DNA from: Acinetobacter pittii
GTDB lineage: Bacteria; Pseudomonadota; Gammaproteobacteria; Pseudomonadales; Moraxellaceae
NCBI RefSeq assembly: GCF_034064985.1
Contig: NZ_CP139249.1
Span: 1,488,001-1,552,000 of the forward strand
Direction: 5' to 3'
Length of the DNA stretch: 64,000 nt
Part shown: in pieces, positions 10,889 to 20,403 of the stretch
Position numbering within the stretch: the first letter of the stretch is position 1
How the letters are laid out: every line of letters begins with the position of its first letter
The notes under the pieces: model-generated
The model's input: only the letters and a program-made list of their open reading frames with translations
Database searches by the model: none
What the model was told of the DNA's origin: nothing
Program-made: the position numbers and the translations under genes

Positions 10889-12214
10889 TCATGTATTTTG
10901 TGTAACGGCTATAGAGTTCTCTCCAATCACTAATAGCTCATTCCATCGAGTTAGATAATTTTTTGAACGGTGACATTGTTTCATATGCCAAGATGGATTA
11001 CGGGAATGATAACCGACTTGTAAATAGTGACTACCGAATCGGTTACGAACTGTGCTGAGTGTTTGCATTAATTGTTGTCTTTGCTGAATCAACTCAAGAG
11101 GTTGCCATAAATCATCAATGTGATGTTGACGGGGATGCAAACCACAAAATAAAACTCCAATCTTAATGTATTTTTTATTTTCTTTATATAAAACATCTAT
11201 TTGCTGCATAGCTGCTTTTGTTAATATGCATAAATCATCTGTGGCATAATTTAAGCCTATCGCTTGAGAAGACGCTTTTTTATAAGGTGGTTTATCTATT
11301 TTTTCATAAAGCATGACCTGAACGCAGGCGCACAGCTGTTCTTGTTTCATTAAACGGCGATGAGCTCGGTTAAGATGAAAAATAAGCGCTTGTTTAATAA
11401 TCTCAATGTTGGACAAAGCTTGAGCAAAACTACGTGTAGCTAAAATTCGTTTGGTGACGATGGCAGGATCGTCAAGTTGAATACAGGATTGGCCTTTTAG
11501 CTCACGAATGGTACGTGCCATAACCACAGAAAAAGCTTTTGCTAGATGATGCTCATTGGCAAAAGTTAAGTCTAAGCATGAATAAATCTCATAGCTACGT
11601 AATTGTTTGACTAATTGATGGCCAATTCCCCAGACTTCTTTGACTGAAGTGTGTTGCATGAGGTCTTCAAGAAGCAGAGGATCTAAAGTAGTGAAATTAC
11701 AAATTTTATTAAAGCTTGGAATCTTTTTAGCATAGTGATTGGCTAATTTTGCTTGAGTTTTTGAATATCCGATGCCAATACAGCAAGGTAAGCTTAACCA
11801 ACTTTCTAGAGTTTCTACGACTTTGGCACAGTAAGATTGGATATCTAGAGATTGAAGGTAAGGGGTAAGGCGAATAAAACATTCATCTATAGAATAAGCT
11901 TCTAAATCATCGGGCGAGAAAAACTCACCAAGAACTGAAAAAAAGCGACGCGACATCTCGGCATATAAAGTGTAGTTGCTTGAATAGACGTGTACACCTG
12001 CTTGAAGAGCGTCTTGCTCGATTTGATACCATGGAATACCCATTTTGATACCCATATTTTTTGCTTCTTCACTACGTGATACAACACATCCATCGTTGTT
12101 AGAAAGTACTACGACTGGTAGACCAATAAGTTTGGGATTAAATAGTCGCTCACAACTCACATAACAATTATTAATGTCTACGAGCGCGTAAATTTCGCGG
12201 TGTGAGATTTCCAT
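10889..12214 (-). CDS. umuC: Y-family DNA polymerase, UmuC type (orphan)
   Basis: A 441-residue catalytic subunit of a DNA polymerase V-like translesion enzyme. The N terminus YALVDINNCYVSCERLF holds the first metal-binding Asp and the steric-gate region; SIDECFI holds the second Asp-Glu pair. Helix-hairpin and little-finger regions follow (KEVWGIGHQLVKQL), and the C terminus has the UmuC-specific domain with LWQPLELIQQRQQLMQTL. No umuD lies beside it, unlike the enterobacterial umuDC operon; Acinetobacter is known to carry separate umuD-like and umuC genes. An in-frame ATG at 12229 would add five residues. An SOS-type operator overlaps the candidate promoter upstream. Confidence 0.9.
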   Translation of the reverse strand: MEISHREIYALVDINNCYVSCERLFNPKLIGLPVVVLSNNDGCVVSRSEEAKNMGIKMGIPWYQIEQDALQAGVHVYSSNYTLYAEMSRRFFSVLGEFFSPDDLEAYSIDECFIRLTPYLQSLDIQSYCAKVVETLESWLSLPCCIGIGYSKTQAKLANHYAKKIPSFNKICNFTTLDPLLLEDLMQHTSVKEVWGIGHQLVKQLRSYEIYSCLDLTFANEHHLAKAFSVVMARTIRELKGQSCIQLDDPAIVTKRILATRSFAQALSNIEIIKQALIFHLNRAHRRLMKQEQLCACVQVMLYEKIDKPPYKKASSQAIGLNYATDDLCILTKAAMQQIDVLYKENKKYIKIGVLFCGLHPRQHHIDDLWQPLELIQQRQQLMQTLSTVRNRFGSHYLQVGYHSRNPSWHMKQCHRSKNYLTRWNELLVIGENSIAVTQNT

Positions 12215-12285
12215 TATGATTTGCCCCATTAAGAATATTGGTAAAACTACATATTGATATAGTTTTCATAAACACAGTGATGGGA

Positions 12286-12314
12286 AGTATAGGATGAAAA
12301 AGTTGTATCTTGAA
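12286..12314 (-). promoter_or_regulatory. Candidate promoter of umuC
   Basis: On the minus strand a TTCAAG -35 element (12309-12314) and a TATACT -10 element (12286-12291) are separated by 17 bases. The -35 lies inside the operator at 12310-12330, so bound repressor would block RNA polymerase. Confidence 0.5.
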
Positions 12315-12330
12315 TATGTAACAAAATCAA
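12310..12330. promoter_or_regulatory. Candidate UmuDAb-type SOS operator
   Basis: A 21-base element starts TTGAA, ends TCAA and has ATGTAAC in its middle. By my recollection of the inverted repeat bound by the Acinetobacter repressor UmuDAb, 16 of 21 positions agree. It overlaps the -35 of umuC, about 95 bases before the start codon. Acinetobacter lacks LexA and uses UmuDAb with DdrR, so the position makes sense. The second half-site is weaker than consensus. Confidence 0.55.
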
Positions 12331-12426
12331 GTTAACAAAATTTTTAGCAGAATGCTAGGGTGGTTCTGTGGGTTTAACTTAGGTTAACCATGGAAAAAAT
12401 AGATAAGGAATTAATATTTTTAATAA

Positions 12427-12455
12427 AAAAGGAGATCGCATGGATCTCCTTTTTG
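12427..12455 (-). terminator. Terminator after the TonB receptor
   Basis: A stem of GGAGATC with its complement, extended by A and T runs on either side, closes a four- to five-base loop. It lies just downstream of the receptor stop on the minus strand; the flanking A run becomes a U tract in that transcript. Confidence 0.75.
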
Positions 12456-12480
12456 TGACACATTCAATGTCAGTTTTTGA

Positions 12481-14751
12481 TTACCATTTATGGCTATAAG
12501 AAACTTTCAGCGTTGCACCATTTGCCACTAAATGGCTAGTGTTATCGCTAGTTCGTAATAATTGGCTATAGAGAGGATAGTACTTGCGGTTAAACATGTT
12601 CTCTAAACCAATCGTCACAGTGTCTTTTTTGTTAAGCGCAAAGCTACTGATTAAATCTGCTGTTGTATAAGTTTTTACATCATAGCGACCAAAACTATTT
12701 TTGCCATTTAAGCGGTAATCTTCTGAACCGAAGTAAGTAGCTTGTAGGCGGTTGGTCCATGTTTCAGTTGGACTATAAGAAATATAACCCGTTAGTTTTA
12801 ATGGTGGAATACGGAAGCCTGTCATGTCTTGTTCAGCACCGTTTTGAGGTTTTTCACGACCTTTCATCCACGTAACACTACCACCAGTTCCCCAAACATT
12901 AGCATCGTCAATATAGTCAAAAGTTGCTTCAACACCAGTGACTTTCTCTTTGGTTCTAGTAAGGGCCAGACCATTGCTGAAAGATTGCACAGCGCCTAGA
13001 TCAGAAGTAGAGTGGAAGACTGCTAAACTTGAAGAGAAATTGTTGAAGGTTCCTTTCCAGCCCAATTCATAGTTATCAACTTTTATAGGTTCTAAAAATG
13101 AAGATGATAATTCATAATTTTTTTCCTTATTAGTATTATCTGCATTACGAATAATTACACCAACATCGGGTAATTGAAAACCTTGGTTAAACGATGCATA
13201 AATCGAGTGCTGGTCATTTGGAGAGAAAGTCAAATTGGCATTGTATAACCATGCATCAGCTTTTACTTTCCCACCTTGATATACATAAGGGTTTGGCTTA
13301 TATGATTGTGTTTTAGGATCAAATTGTGATAATGGAATAAAACTATCAATTTGGGCATAGCTATCTTCATAGCGTGTACCTGCTTCAGCCGACCATTGGT
13401 CATTAAAGCGATGTTTTAACTGTACAAAGCCACCAACACTTTGTGTGGTAAGTTCAGGTAAATAAATGAGCTTACCAGTTTTTACAAAATCTAGGCCACC
13501 AGATTGGTCATAAATATCAGGATTGAAAGTATCTAAAGGCATTTCGCTTTTTTCACGGCTAAAGTCACCACCCCAAACCAGTGAGGTGTCACCTAAAAAC
13601 TCAAGCGGTGTGGTAACAGTTAAACGGCTACCGAGTATGTTATTTTCTTGATAGATTTGGTCTACGTTTCCACCCCGATTCGGATTTTTTCGTGCATCAA
13701 ATGGTGAAAAACGTGTAAAGAAGTCGCGATAATAAATTTGTGCATCAACCTTATTACCAAAAAAGTCTTTATGGTTATAAGTTAAATTGTAGATCTGGTT
13801 TTCGTTTTTATTTTGGTCTTTGAGCTTTAAGCCTTTAATTGCTTTCGCTGGTACGGTTCCAGCAGGGGCATTCTTCACACTTGGGTCAGATGCATAATCT
13901 GAGTCTTGCTCGGCATTATAATAGTTTGCAGCGAATTGTAGGTATTGGTTGTCATCAATATGATAACCAAGTTTACCACCTACGCTGTAAGCATCGGCAT
14001 CATATAAATCGCCTTGACTTGGTTCCGGTGCAACACGGTCACCACTTGCATCGTACGGACTACCAATACGTTGGTAACCAAAGTCGAGCGCATAGTCAAA
14101 AGCGTTAAAGCTGCCTGTGAAATATTGATGAATATCGCCACTTAAAGCATTAGAACGGAAATTTGTTAAAGGTGTTTGAAGTCCAACAACTGTTTTTGCT
14201 GTAGGTTCGCCACCAGCCGCTTTCGTGGTAATTGAAATAATACCACCTGCAGCGCCACCACCATAAATTGCGTTACTGCCTCGAATCACTTCAATGTTGG
14301 CAATACTTTCAGGGTCAATTGCTGAAAGTCCGCGTGATGTGTCACGTGTAAGGTTCATTGGTACGCCATCAACCAAGATGAGGGCATTACGGCCACGTAA
14401 AGTTTGACCGTAATCGGTAATGGTTCGGCTTGAATCTGACAGGCCCGGTACGGCTTTTGCTAAAACGGTTGCAATACTTCCAGATGAACCATTTCTTAAA
14501 AGTTCAATTTGTTTTTCATCTAGCTTGGTGACTTGTTTGGCAGAGGTAGAGAGTTCATCTGCGCGTGAAGCAGTAATTGTAATTGTCGGGAGAGCTTCGG
14601 GTTTCTTTTCTGTTTCTGTAGTTTCAGCAGGTGAAGCAGCAAAAGCTGAATTGGAAAGAATAATGGCCCCACCAAGTGAAAGGAGTGGAATGATATTTTT
14701 TACTTCAGACTTCCTCGTAAAAAGTTTGTGACTTTTTATCTTATTTACCAT
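12481..14751 (-). CDS. TonB-dependent outer-membrane siderophore receptor
   Basis: A 756-residue outer-membrane importer. A long signal peptide (about residues 1-38, ending AFA) is followed by a TonB-box-like PTITITASR and a plug domain with GQTLRGRNALILVDGVP and IEVIRGSNAIYGGGAAGGIISITTK, then a beta barrel ending in an aromatic residue (SYSHKW). The family imports ferric siderophores using energy from TonB-ExbB-ExbD. It sits downstream of, and in the same direction as, the sbn-like operon, but with its own Fur-controlled promoter, so the obvious ligand is the ferric product of that operon. That ligand is inferred from position, not from sequence. Confidence 0.88.
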   Translation of the reverse strand: MVNKIKSHKLFTRKSEVKNIIPLLSLGGAIILSNSAFAASPAETTETEKKPEALPTITITASRADELSTSAKQVTKLDEKQIELLRNGSSGSIATVLAKAVPGLSDSSRTITDYGQTLRGRNALILVDGVPMNLTRDTSRGLSAIDPESIANIEVIRGSNAIYGGGAAGGIISITTKAAGGEPTAKTVVGLQTPLTNFRSNALSGDIHQYFTGSFNAFDYALDFGYQRIGSPYDASGDRVAPEPSQGDLYDADAYSVGGKLGYHIDDNQYLQFAANYYNAEQDSDYASDPSVKNAPAGTVPAKAIKGLKLKDQNKNENQIYNLTYNHKDFFGNKVDAQIYYRDFFTRFSPFDARKNPNRGGNVDQIYQENNILGSRLTVTTPLEFLGDTSLVWGGDFSREKSEMPLDTFNPDIYDQSGGLDFVKTGKLIYLPELTTQSVGGFVQLKHRFNDQWSAEAGTRYEDSYAQIDSFIPLSQFDPKTQSYKPNPYVYQGGKVKADAWLYNANLTFSPNDQHSIYASFNQGFQLPDVGVIIRNADNTNKEKNYELSSSFLEPIKVDNYELGWKGTFNNFSSSLAVFHSTSDLGAVQSFSNGLALTRTKEKVTGVEATFDYIDDANVWGTGGSVTWMKGREKPQNGAEQDMTGFRIPPLKLTGYISYSPTETWTNRLQATYFGSEDYRLNGKNSFGRYDVKTYTTADLISSFALNKKDTVTIGLENMFNRKYYPLYSQLLRTSDNTSHLVANGATLKVSYSHKW

Positions 14752-14785
14752 TGTCTCGCCCTGAGAGTGATTTTAAATTTGTCGA

Positions 14786-14815
14786 ATTATAAGTGAGAAT
14801 GATTGTAATTCACAA
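14786..14815 (-). promoter_or_regulatory. Promoter of the TonB receptor
   Basis: On the minus strand TTGTGA (14810-14815) and a perfect TATAAT (14786-14791) are 18 bases apart, about 35 bases before the receptor start codon. The Fur-like box lies in the spacer and over the -35. Confidence 0.6.
14795..14813. promoter_or_regulatory. Fur box of the TonB receptor
   Basis: GAGAATGATTGTAATTCAC matches 14 of 19 positions of the classical GATAATGATwATCATTATC Fur consensus. It occupies the receptor promoter, which implies iron repression. Confidence 0.65.
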
Positions 14816-14904
14816 TATCGTTGTTGGACAAAAAATAATAAAATTTATTTTTATTAATTGTTGTGTAGAGGAAGGTGCACCCATCGCTCTACACAACTGA
14901 AAAT

Positions 14905-15678
14905 TTATGAGATTTCTTTATAAGAATTCAAATGATTTTGATGGGCACGGCGAATAATGCTGCGGTCATCACCGAGTACAAAAAGCTGAACGGATTGTTG
15001 TTTCCACGCTGCAATATCTTCAGGTTGGCGCGGAATAGCACAGAAATGCTTTTGACTATTTTTAGTCTTTATATACATCTCTTGAACTTTTTCTTTCACT
15101 TTTGGATGGCTAGATTGCCATGGCATTCCCATAGATTGAGAAAGGTCGGCAGCACCTTCCAGAATAATATCAACGCCTTCAACTTTTAATATTTCATCTA
15201 GTTGTTCTAGTCCTTCTAAGCTTTCTATCATGGTAACGACAACCGTTTCGTTTGCTGCGTGTTGAACAAAACTAGCTAAATCATCTATGCCATATCGATT
15301 TAACCTTGTCGAGTTGAGTCCTCTTTGCCCAAGCGGCATATAGTGGCAATAGTTCACAGCTTCTTGAGCTTGCTGAGCATTTTCAATACGCGGAAAAACA
15401 ATACCCGTTACCCCTGCATCGAGCAGAGGTAGAACTAAATGGTTGGTGTTTAACGGCACCCTGACAAAGACATCAAGACTCATGGCTCTAGCGGCTAAAA
15501 TCATGGTCTCGACTTGAGACGTACTAAATAAAGTATGTTCCAAGTCGATAATAATAAAGTTGTAACCCGCAAGTGCCATTTGCTCGACATTAATCGGAGA
15601 AGCTACGGAACAAAAGATTCCGTAGAGCGTCTCGCCATTTGCTATTCGTTTCTTAAAAGAAATCGAATGTTTATTCAT
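14905..15678 (-). CDS. sbnG: SbnG-like citrate synthase (HpcH/HpaI aldolase fold)
   Basis: A 257-residue HpcH/HpaI-family protein with the family's IDLEHTLFS, VFPRIENAQQAQEAV and EGAADLSQSMG stretches. In the staphyloferrin B pathway SbnG is a metal-dependent citrate synthase that condenses oxaloacetate with acetyl-CoA, supplying citrate independently of the TCA cycle. Length and gene order match SbnG. By fold alone it could be an aldolase on 2-keto-3-deoxy sugars; context favours the siderophore role. The ATG at 15678 overlaps the end of the synthetase fusion by eight bases, implying coupled translation; an in-frame TTG lies two codons upstream. Confidence 0.82.
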   Translation of the reverse strand: MNKHSISFKKRIANGETLYGIFCSVASPINVEQMALAGYNFIIIDLEHTLFSTSQVETMILAARAMSLDVFVRVPLNTNHLVLPLLDAGVTGIVFPRIENAQQAQEAVNYCHYMPLGQRGLNSTRLNRYGIDDLASFVQHAANETVVVTMIESLEGLEQLDEILKVEGVDIILEGAADLSQSMGMPWQSSHPKVKEKVQEMYIKTKNSQKHFCAIPRQPEDIAAWKQQSVQLFVLGDDRSIIRRAHQNHLNSYKEIS

Positions 15679-18600
15679 ATTCAATTTCCTTAATAAGGCT
15701 GAGCGGGTTCGGCGTGGTTTGTACTCTTAAGCGAATTTCTGGAAGGAAACGGCGGCTTGCGAGCTGTTCAATATCAATGGTGTCATCTGTAAAGTTAAAC
15801 AATTCATATCGCTCGGCAAACTCTGGGTGAGCTTCTTTATGCTGATTAATAATGGTTCTTAACATGGTCCAGAATTTGATTTCATCGAAGTCATAATGTT
15901 CATTTAAGAAAATCGCTAACTCAGCCAGATTTACAAACCAAAGCGCATCTTGAGTAAAGTCTCTTAACTCATTTGGAGAGTGGGTTTCCAAGAACGAGTT
16001 CGGGTTAATCTTGGCGTGCTCTTTTGGCGCATCTTGTAAGTTGGGTAAAAGGCTCGGCTCACGTAAAAGATGACGACTAAAACGAATTCCATCATGGAAA
16101 TCTTTCAAAGCCGCTTTAACGGGTAAGCCATTTTTATGAATTAGTACCATGTTTTGTGCATGTGACTCTAAAGCAAGGCCGTGGCACCACAAAATATGCA
16201 TGATGGGTAAATAAGCATTGGTAAGTAATTTTTCTAACCAGAACTCAATACCATACTCTTGGATCCACTCATCGATTAGTGGTTTTTGGTCCGTATCAAC
16301 TTGCATTAGACCCGTTACAGGCGTTGCTGATTCGCCTTCTTTTAAGTAGCTGTAAATACTTTCGCGCCAAATACAAGCCAGTGCGCCGTATTGAACAGGA
16401 AGCGCAATTTGCTGGTTCACTGAAAGACCGCCGATCTCTCTTAAAATAACAGGCTTACGCTGTTTTTCTAAAATATGGTCTTGTTCAACAATGTTATAAA
16501 GCCAGTCACTCATTTTTGCCGCATTTTGGACGGTATGTGGTGCTAATACACGAGAGGTAGAAGTATTGACCAAGTTCATTGCCAATTTAAGAGAAAGCGC
16601 CGAGATATCACTAATATTTGATAAGGTTCGAATGGACTGTTGCGGTAAATAAGTCGGACCTTCAATATCTAACGGGATGATCAGTTGGTTGCTAATAGCA
16701 TCTTGATAATATAATTCAATAATTTTATCCCACTGCCACGGGTGAATTGGGGTAAGGATATAATTTTTAAACTCTACATTTTGCTCTTTCAATTGATCAT
16801 TGATAGTTTGCAGATCTTTCTCTGAAAAATGCTGTTTATAAAGCTGCTCTAAGTTAATGGTTTCACTTAAAACCAGTTTGCATAAACTGTTATGAGTCGC
16901 CACCCATTGAACCGTAAAACCTTCGGAAAGCTCTGGTGCATACTTTTGATTTTCTTTTAAATCGAAGCCGATACGAGACTTAAAACTCGGGTGATATAAA
17001 TGTGCATTGGTAATCCGTGCTTCTTGTTCTAAATAAGGCAAGGTTCTTAAAGGTTGAGCAGGGGCTTGGCTTAAAGTTTGCGCATGCTTAATGTAAGTTA
17101 AATTGAGTTCATCATTAAAGTTTTGCCATTTAACTGGGTCAGCTTCAATAATATTTTTTAAATCGGCAAGTAGCGTTTTTAAGCTAGGACGAGTTTCAGT
17201 GCCTAAAGTAATATCAGAACGGACTAAGCTTGAAGGATCTAACTTAATTCGTTTAAAACTAAAATGTCGTTTGGCCGCGCAAGTATAAAAAACGGTATCG
17301 GAAATATAAAACTTGATCTGACCTTTAGAAAACTCGTATTTAAAAGTATTTTCAAAAATGAGTGCTTCTAATAATTGACTCATTACGCGATTTTCCGCGA
17401 GGGTTTTATAATTGGTTTGTTGGGTTGGTTGAATAGGGCAAAGTGCTTCTGCGCCGCGATATTTATAAATAGGGTTTTCAACTTCAATCCAGATAGGATT
17501 GCCACCACTGTGGTAGAGCGTATTTAACATATTTGCCTTGATTGGTAATGTGAGTGAATTAATTAATAAATCGCGGTACTGCTGGCCTTTTACGCTAAAA
17601 TTTTCTTGCGTGAGCGTAAGGCGTGTGGCTTGCCAAAGTTCAGATTCTTCAATGGCTGTAACTCGTGCAATTGCACTGATGAGATGAGCAATGTGATTGA
17701 TCACGAAGTAATATTTTAAAAAGGTCCACGCATCTTTCTGAGAGAACCAAACGGTACTATCTTCAGAAATAGATGAGTCATCTTCTATCATTTCTGGGAC
17801 AATGCTAATGCCTTCCATGTCTCGAAGAATAAGGCGATGTGGATAGCCGTTTTTAAATTCCATTAAACTATTTTGCATGTGCGCTTCTACGCTAATGCCT
17901 TTATTTGCAAACAACTCAATTAATGGAATGAGTGAAACTTTAACGTACTGTTTCCACCAGAAAGTAATGAAGTCTTTCGCGTCTTTCGATTGTAGATTTT
18001 GATTCGGTGCTGCTTGCTGAATAATGCTTAAAAGCGGGATTTCATGGTTTTCATTTTCTTCAACCAAGCCACCGAGCATTCTGGTATTTTCTAATACCTC
18101 TGGCGTGAGTCCTGCTCTATAAAGAATGCCAAATGAACTTTCAAGCTCTGGAATTTTGACTGTTTTTGCCTCTAACTCCGGCAGAATCATAAGGTCTGGA
18201 TATTGCTCATTAATGTTTTGATTAATAATAATTTTGCTCGCATCAATCGCGCGTTCCATTTCGTCCATTGGGTTATTGCGAATGAAACTGGTAATTCGTA
18301 CATCAATTGATAGCTTTAAGAATAGATTCGATTGAGGCAACCATACTGTACGAACGGATGAGGTCGGCCATACGGTTTGACCTAAAGCTCCCAGATAGAT
18401 CACGTCTTGGCTGTCTAAATGTTTCTTTAAAGATGGATGTTGAAGTAAGAAATTAGCTTGCCAAGGATGGGTTGGCATTAGCTCGTAATTTGCTAAGTTT
18501 TCTTGTAAACGTTCTTTTGCAGTTTTTAAAACTTCATCTTCAATACAATGAGAAGGCTGTTCTTCACTTACAAGCTTTTGGATTAAAGAAGAATGGATTG

Positions 18601-19198
18601 CAAAGTAATGAAGTTGGAAACTTGCGCCTAACTCAGGGCTATACTTTTTCATGTCTTCTTTAGAGAAACCTAAATTGGCTTTAGAGGTCACATGAAAAGG
18701 GTGCCCATATAACATGCCTTGTTCGGTTGCCTGAAAACCACTTAACGCTTTAGTTACTGTTTGGGAAGGCTTATTTTCTAAAAAGAATTTTGTATTTTCG
18801 ATACTATTTACAATATCGGAGTACAGGTTCTTATTTTGATTTTTATCTTTAAATAAGCTATTCAATTCATCTGTAATCAGCTTCACTAATTTTTTAGGGT
18901 CGGTGAGTGAGTCAAATGTATTGTCACTTAAATTTTGCAAGGTAAAACCACGTTGATATCTATGGTAGCCAGTGGTGGATAGATGCTGAACTGCACCATA
19001 AACAGTCGTGTTAGACGCATTAAAGGTATAAGCAAAATACAGTGTGTCTGGTTGCTCCGCATATAGGGTGAATAAAGGAGAATCTTGAGCTGGGATAATG
19101 TGCTTTTCAAGATTTACTTTGAGTTCACGAAAGAAAGTATTCAGGTACTGTTCGAAAAGTTTATAAGACCATGCATCGGTTGTAATAATTGAGTTCAT
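15671..19198 (-). CDS. Fused double NIS siderophore synthetase (SbnE-SbnF-like)
   Basis: A 1175-residue protein made of two complete IucA/IucC-type synthetases in tandem. Half one (about 1-590) has GHPFHVTSK at 165-173, THPWQ and a C-terminal FhuF-like part with LILRDMEG. Half two (about 595-1175) has YHPSFKSRIGFD, PIHPWQWD, SIRTLSN, ESHAQNMVL and LKDFHDG. NIS synthetases adenylate a carboxylate and join it to an amine. In Staphylococcus, SbnE (citrate with diaminopropionate) and SbnF are separate neighbours in the same order, so I read this as an SbnE-SbnF fusion; assignment of each half rests on order and motifs. ATG at 19198 shares ATGA with the sbnD stop. An upstream in-frame extension overlaps sbnD and is rejected. 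Confidence 0.85.
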   Translation of the reverse strand: MNSIITTDAWSYKLFEQYLNTFFRELKVNLEKHIIPAQDSPLFTLYAEQPDTLYFAYTFNASNTTVYGAVQHLSTTGYHRYQRGFTLQNLSDNTFDSLTDPKKLVKLITDELNSLFKDKNQNKNLYSDIVNSIENTKFFLENKPSQTVTKALSGFQATEQGMLYGHPFHVTSKANLGFSKEDMKKYSPELGASFQLHYFAIHSSLIQKLVSEEQPSHCIEDEVLKTAKERLQENLANYELMPTHPWQANFLLQHPSLKKHLDSQDVIYLGALGQTVWPTSSVRTVWLPQSNLFLKLSIDVRITSFIRNNPMDEMERAIDASKIIINQNINEQYPDLMILPELEAKTVKIPELESSFGILYRAGLTPEVLENTRMLGGLVEENENHEIPLLSIIQQAAPNQNLQSKDAKDFITFWWKQYVKVSLIPLIELFANKGISVEAHMQNSLMEFKNGYPHRLILRDMEGISIVPEMIEDDSSISEDSTVWFSQKDAWTFLKYYFVINHIAHLISAIARVTAIEESELWQATRLTLTQENFSVKGQQYRDLLINSLTLPIKANMLNTLYHSGGNPIWIEVENPIYKYRGAEALCPIQPTQQTNYKTLAENRVMSQLLEALIFENTFKYEFSKGQIKFYISDTVFYTCAAKRHFSFKRIKLDPSSLVRSDITLGTETRPSLKTLLADLKNIIEADPVKWQNFNDELNLTYIKHAQTLSQAPAQPLRTLPYLEQEARITNAHLYHPSFKSRIGFDLKENQKYAPELSEGFTVQWVATHNSLCKLVLSETINLEQLYKQHFSEKDLQTINDQLKEQNVEFKNYILTPIHPWQWDKIIELYYQDAISNQLIIPLDIEGPTYLPQQSIRTLSNISDISALSLKLAMNLVNTSTSRVLAPHTVQNAAKMSDWLYNIVEQDHILEKQRKPVILREIGGLSVNQQIALPVQYGALACIWRESIYSYLKEGESATPVTGLMQVDTDQKPLIDEWIQEYGIEFWLEKLLTNAYLPIMHILWCHGLALESHAQNMVLIHKNGLPVKAALKDFHDGIRFSRHLLREPSLLPNLQDAPKEHAKINPNSFLETHSPNELRDFTQDALWFVNLAELAIFLNEHYDFDEIKFWTMLRTIINQHKEAHPEFAERYELFNFTDDTIDIEQLASRRFLPEIRLRVQTTPNPLSLIKEIEYE

Positions 19199-20400
19199 TC
19201 TTGTGCCTCTTCTAAAATTGTATCCATTAAGAATCTGTTCAAAATCACCACTAATCCCGCACCGATAAAAAATAGTGAGGTGCAAATTAATGCAGCAGTA
19301 ATATTGAAAAATGAGTAGGTGAGCGTGATCGTGATTGGGCCAATAAGTTGTCCTAAGACAAAGGCACTGTTAGAAATACCAATCACTTTTCCTTGGCTTT
19401 GAGCGCCGGCTTTTAGAGAAATTGTGTGCAAGATCGAAGGAATAAGGGCTGCAAAGCAGAAGCCTTGTATGAGTCGTAACACAAGAATCAGCCAGAGATT
19501 AGAAACCCAGATCAATGCGAAAATCGTGATACCGCAAATTAAGGATGCGTAAATGAAGTTATTAAAAGAATCTCCTTTATCATCATTTCTTTTTCCCCAA
19601 TAGGTTGCAGCAATAAAGGCTGCTCCCCATGAAAGCGCATGAATGGTTCCCGTTAAACTCGCAGCAGATAACGATGAGTGAGTGCTTTGGCTTATTTCAC
19701 TAATGTATAAAACGAAGCAGGACACCAAACCAAAGCCGCCCGCTTGAACCAAAATGCCGGCGCTTAACCATGAAAAAATCGTTCTATCAAAGAAAGCTGG
19801 AAGCTTAGATTTCTCTTTGGTTTTTGTGGTTTCGGTTTTAACGGGATTGGTTAATACAAATGACGCAATCACAATGAGTGTCATCACAACAAATGCTGTC
19901 GCGTTGAGTAATATTTCAACCCGCCATTGATCCATAAATATCCCGCCGAGTACGGGACCACATAGGCAAGCGAGTGCAACACTACTTTGCAGTTGTCCAA
20001 AAGCGGCGCCTCGTTCTTGCTCATTCGAGAGATATGAAACATAAGCATTTAAAATCACGGAAAGACCGCAAAACCCGAGTAAAATTCGCGCGAAAATAAA
20101 TAGGTATAAATGCTGGGCGCTCGCCATGAGCAGTATTGAAATACAGAAACCCGCCAGAGAAAGTAACAAGGCTTTTTTATGGCCGAATGTGTCGGATAGG
20201 TGGCCAACAATCGGTGCTGTAAATAAGCTGCCAATAGCCGGAGCCGCGAGTGCCAAACCTGCCCAGATAGTGGGAGCACTCATATGCGCCGTCAGTTTTT
20301 CCATATAGAGCGGCATGATCGGAATAAGCACCATGAGCCCGAAAGTGGAAAAAAACTGACAGAGCAAAATAATGAAATGATCTAGGCGAGATGAGCGCAT
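19195..20400 (-). CDS. sbnD: SbnD-like MFS siderophore exporter
   Basis: A 401-residue inner-membrane transporter with about 12 membrane segments and the MFS loop GHLSDTFGHKKA between segments 2 and 3. It lies between the sbnC-like and sbnEF-like genes, as sbnD does in Staphylococcus, with a 3-base gap upstream and a 4-base ATGA overlap downstream. SbnD is taken to export staphyloferrin B; here the same role, inner membrane to periplasm, follows from context. The substrate cannot be seen in the sequence. Confidence 0.82.
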   Translation of the reverse strand: MRSSRLDHFIILLCQFFSTFGLMVLIPIMPLYMEKLTAHMSAPTIWAGLALAAPAIGSLFTAPIVGHLSDTFGHKKALLLSLAGFCISILLMASAQHLYLFIFARILLGFCGLSVILNAYVSYLSNEQERGAAFGQLQSSVALACLCGPVLGGIFMDQWRVEILLNATAFVVMTLIVIASFVLTNPVKTETTKTKEKSKLPAFFDRTIFSWLSAGILVQAGGFGLVSCFVLYISEISQSTHSSLSAASLTGTIHALSWGAAFIAATYWGKRNDDKGDSFNNFIYASLICGITIFALIWVSNLWLILVLRLIQGFCFAALIPSILHTISLKAGAQSQGKVIGISNSAFVLGQLIGPITITLTYSFFNITAALICTSLFFIGAGLVVILNRFLMDTILEEAQE

Positions 20401-20403
20401 GAT

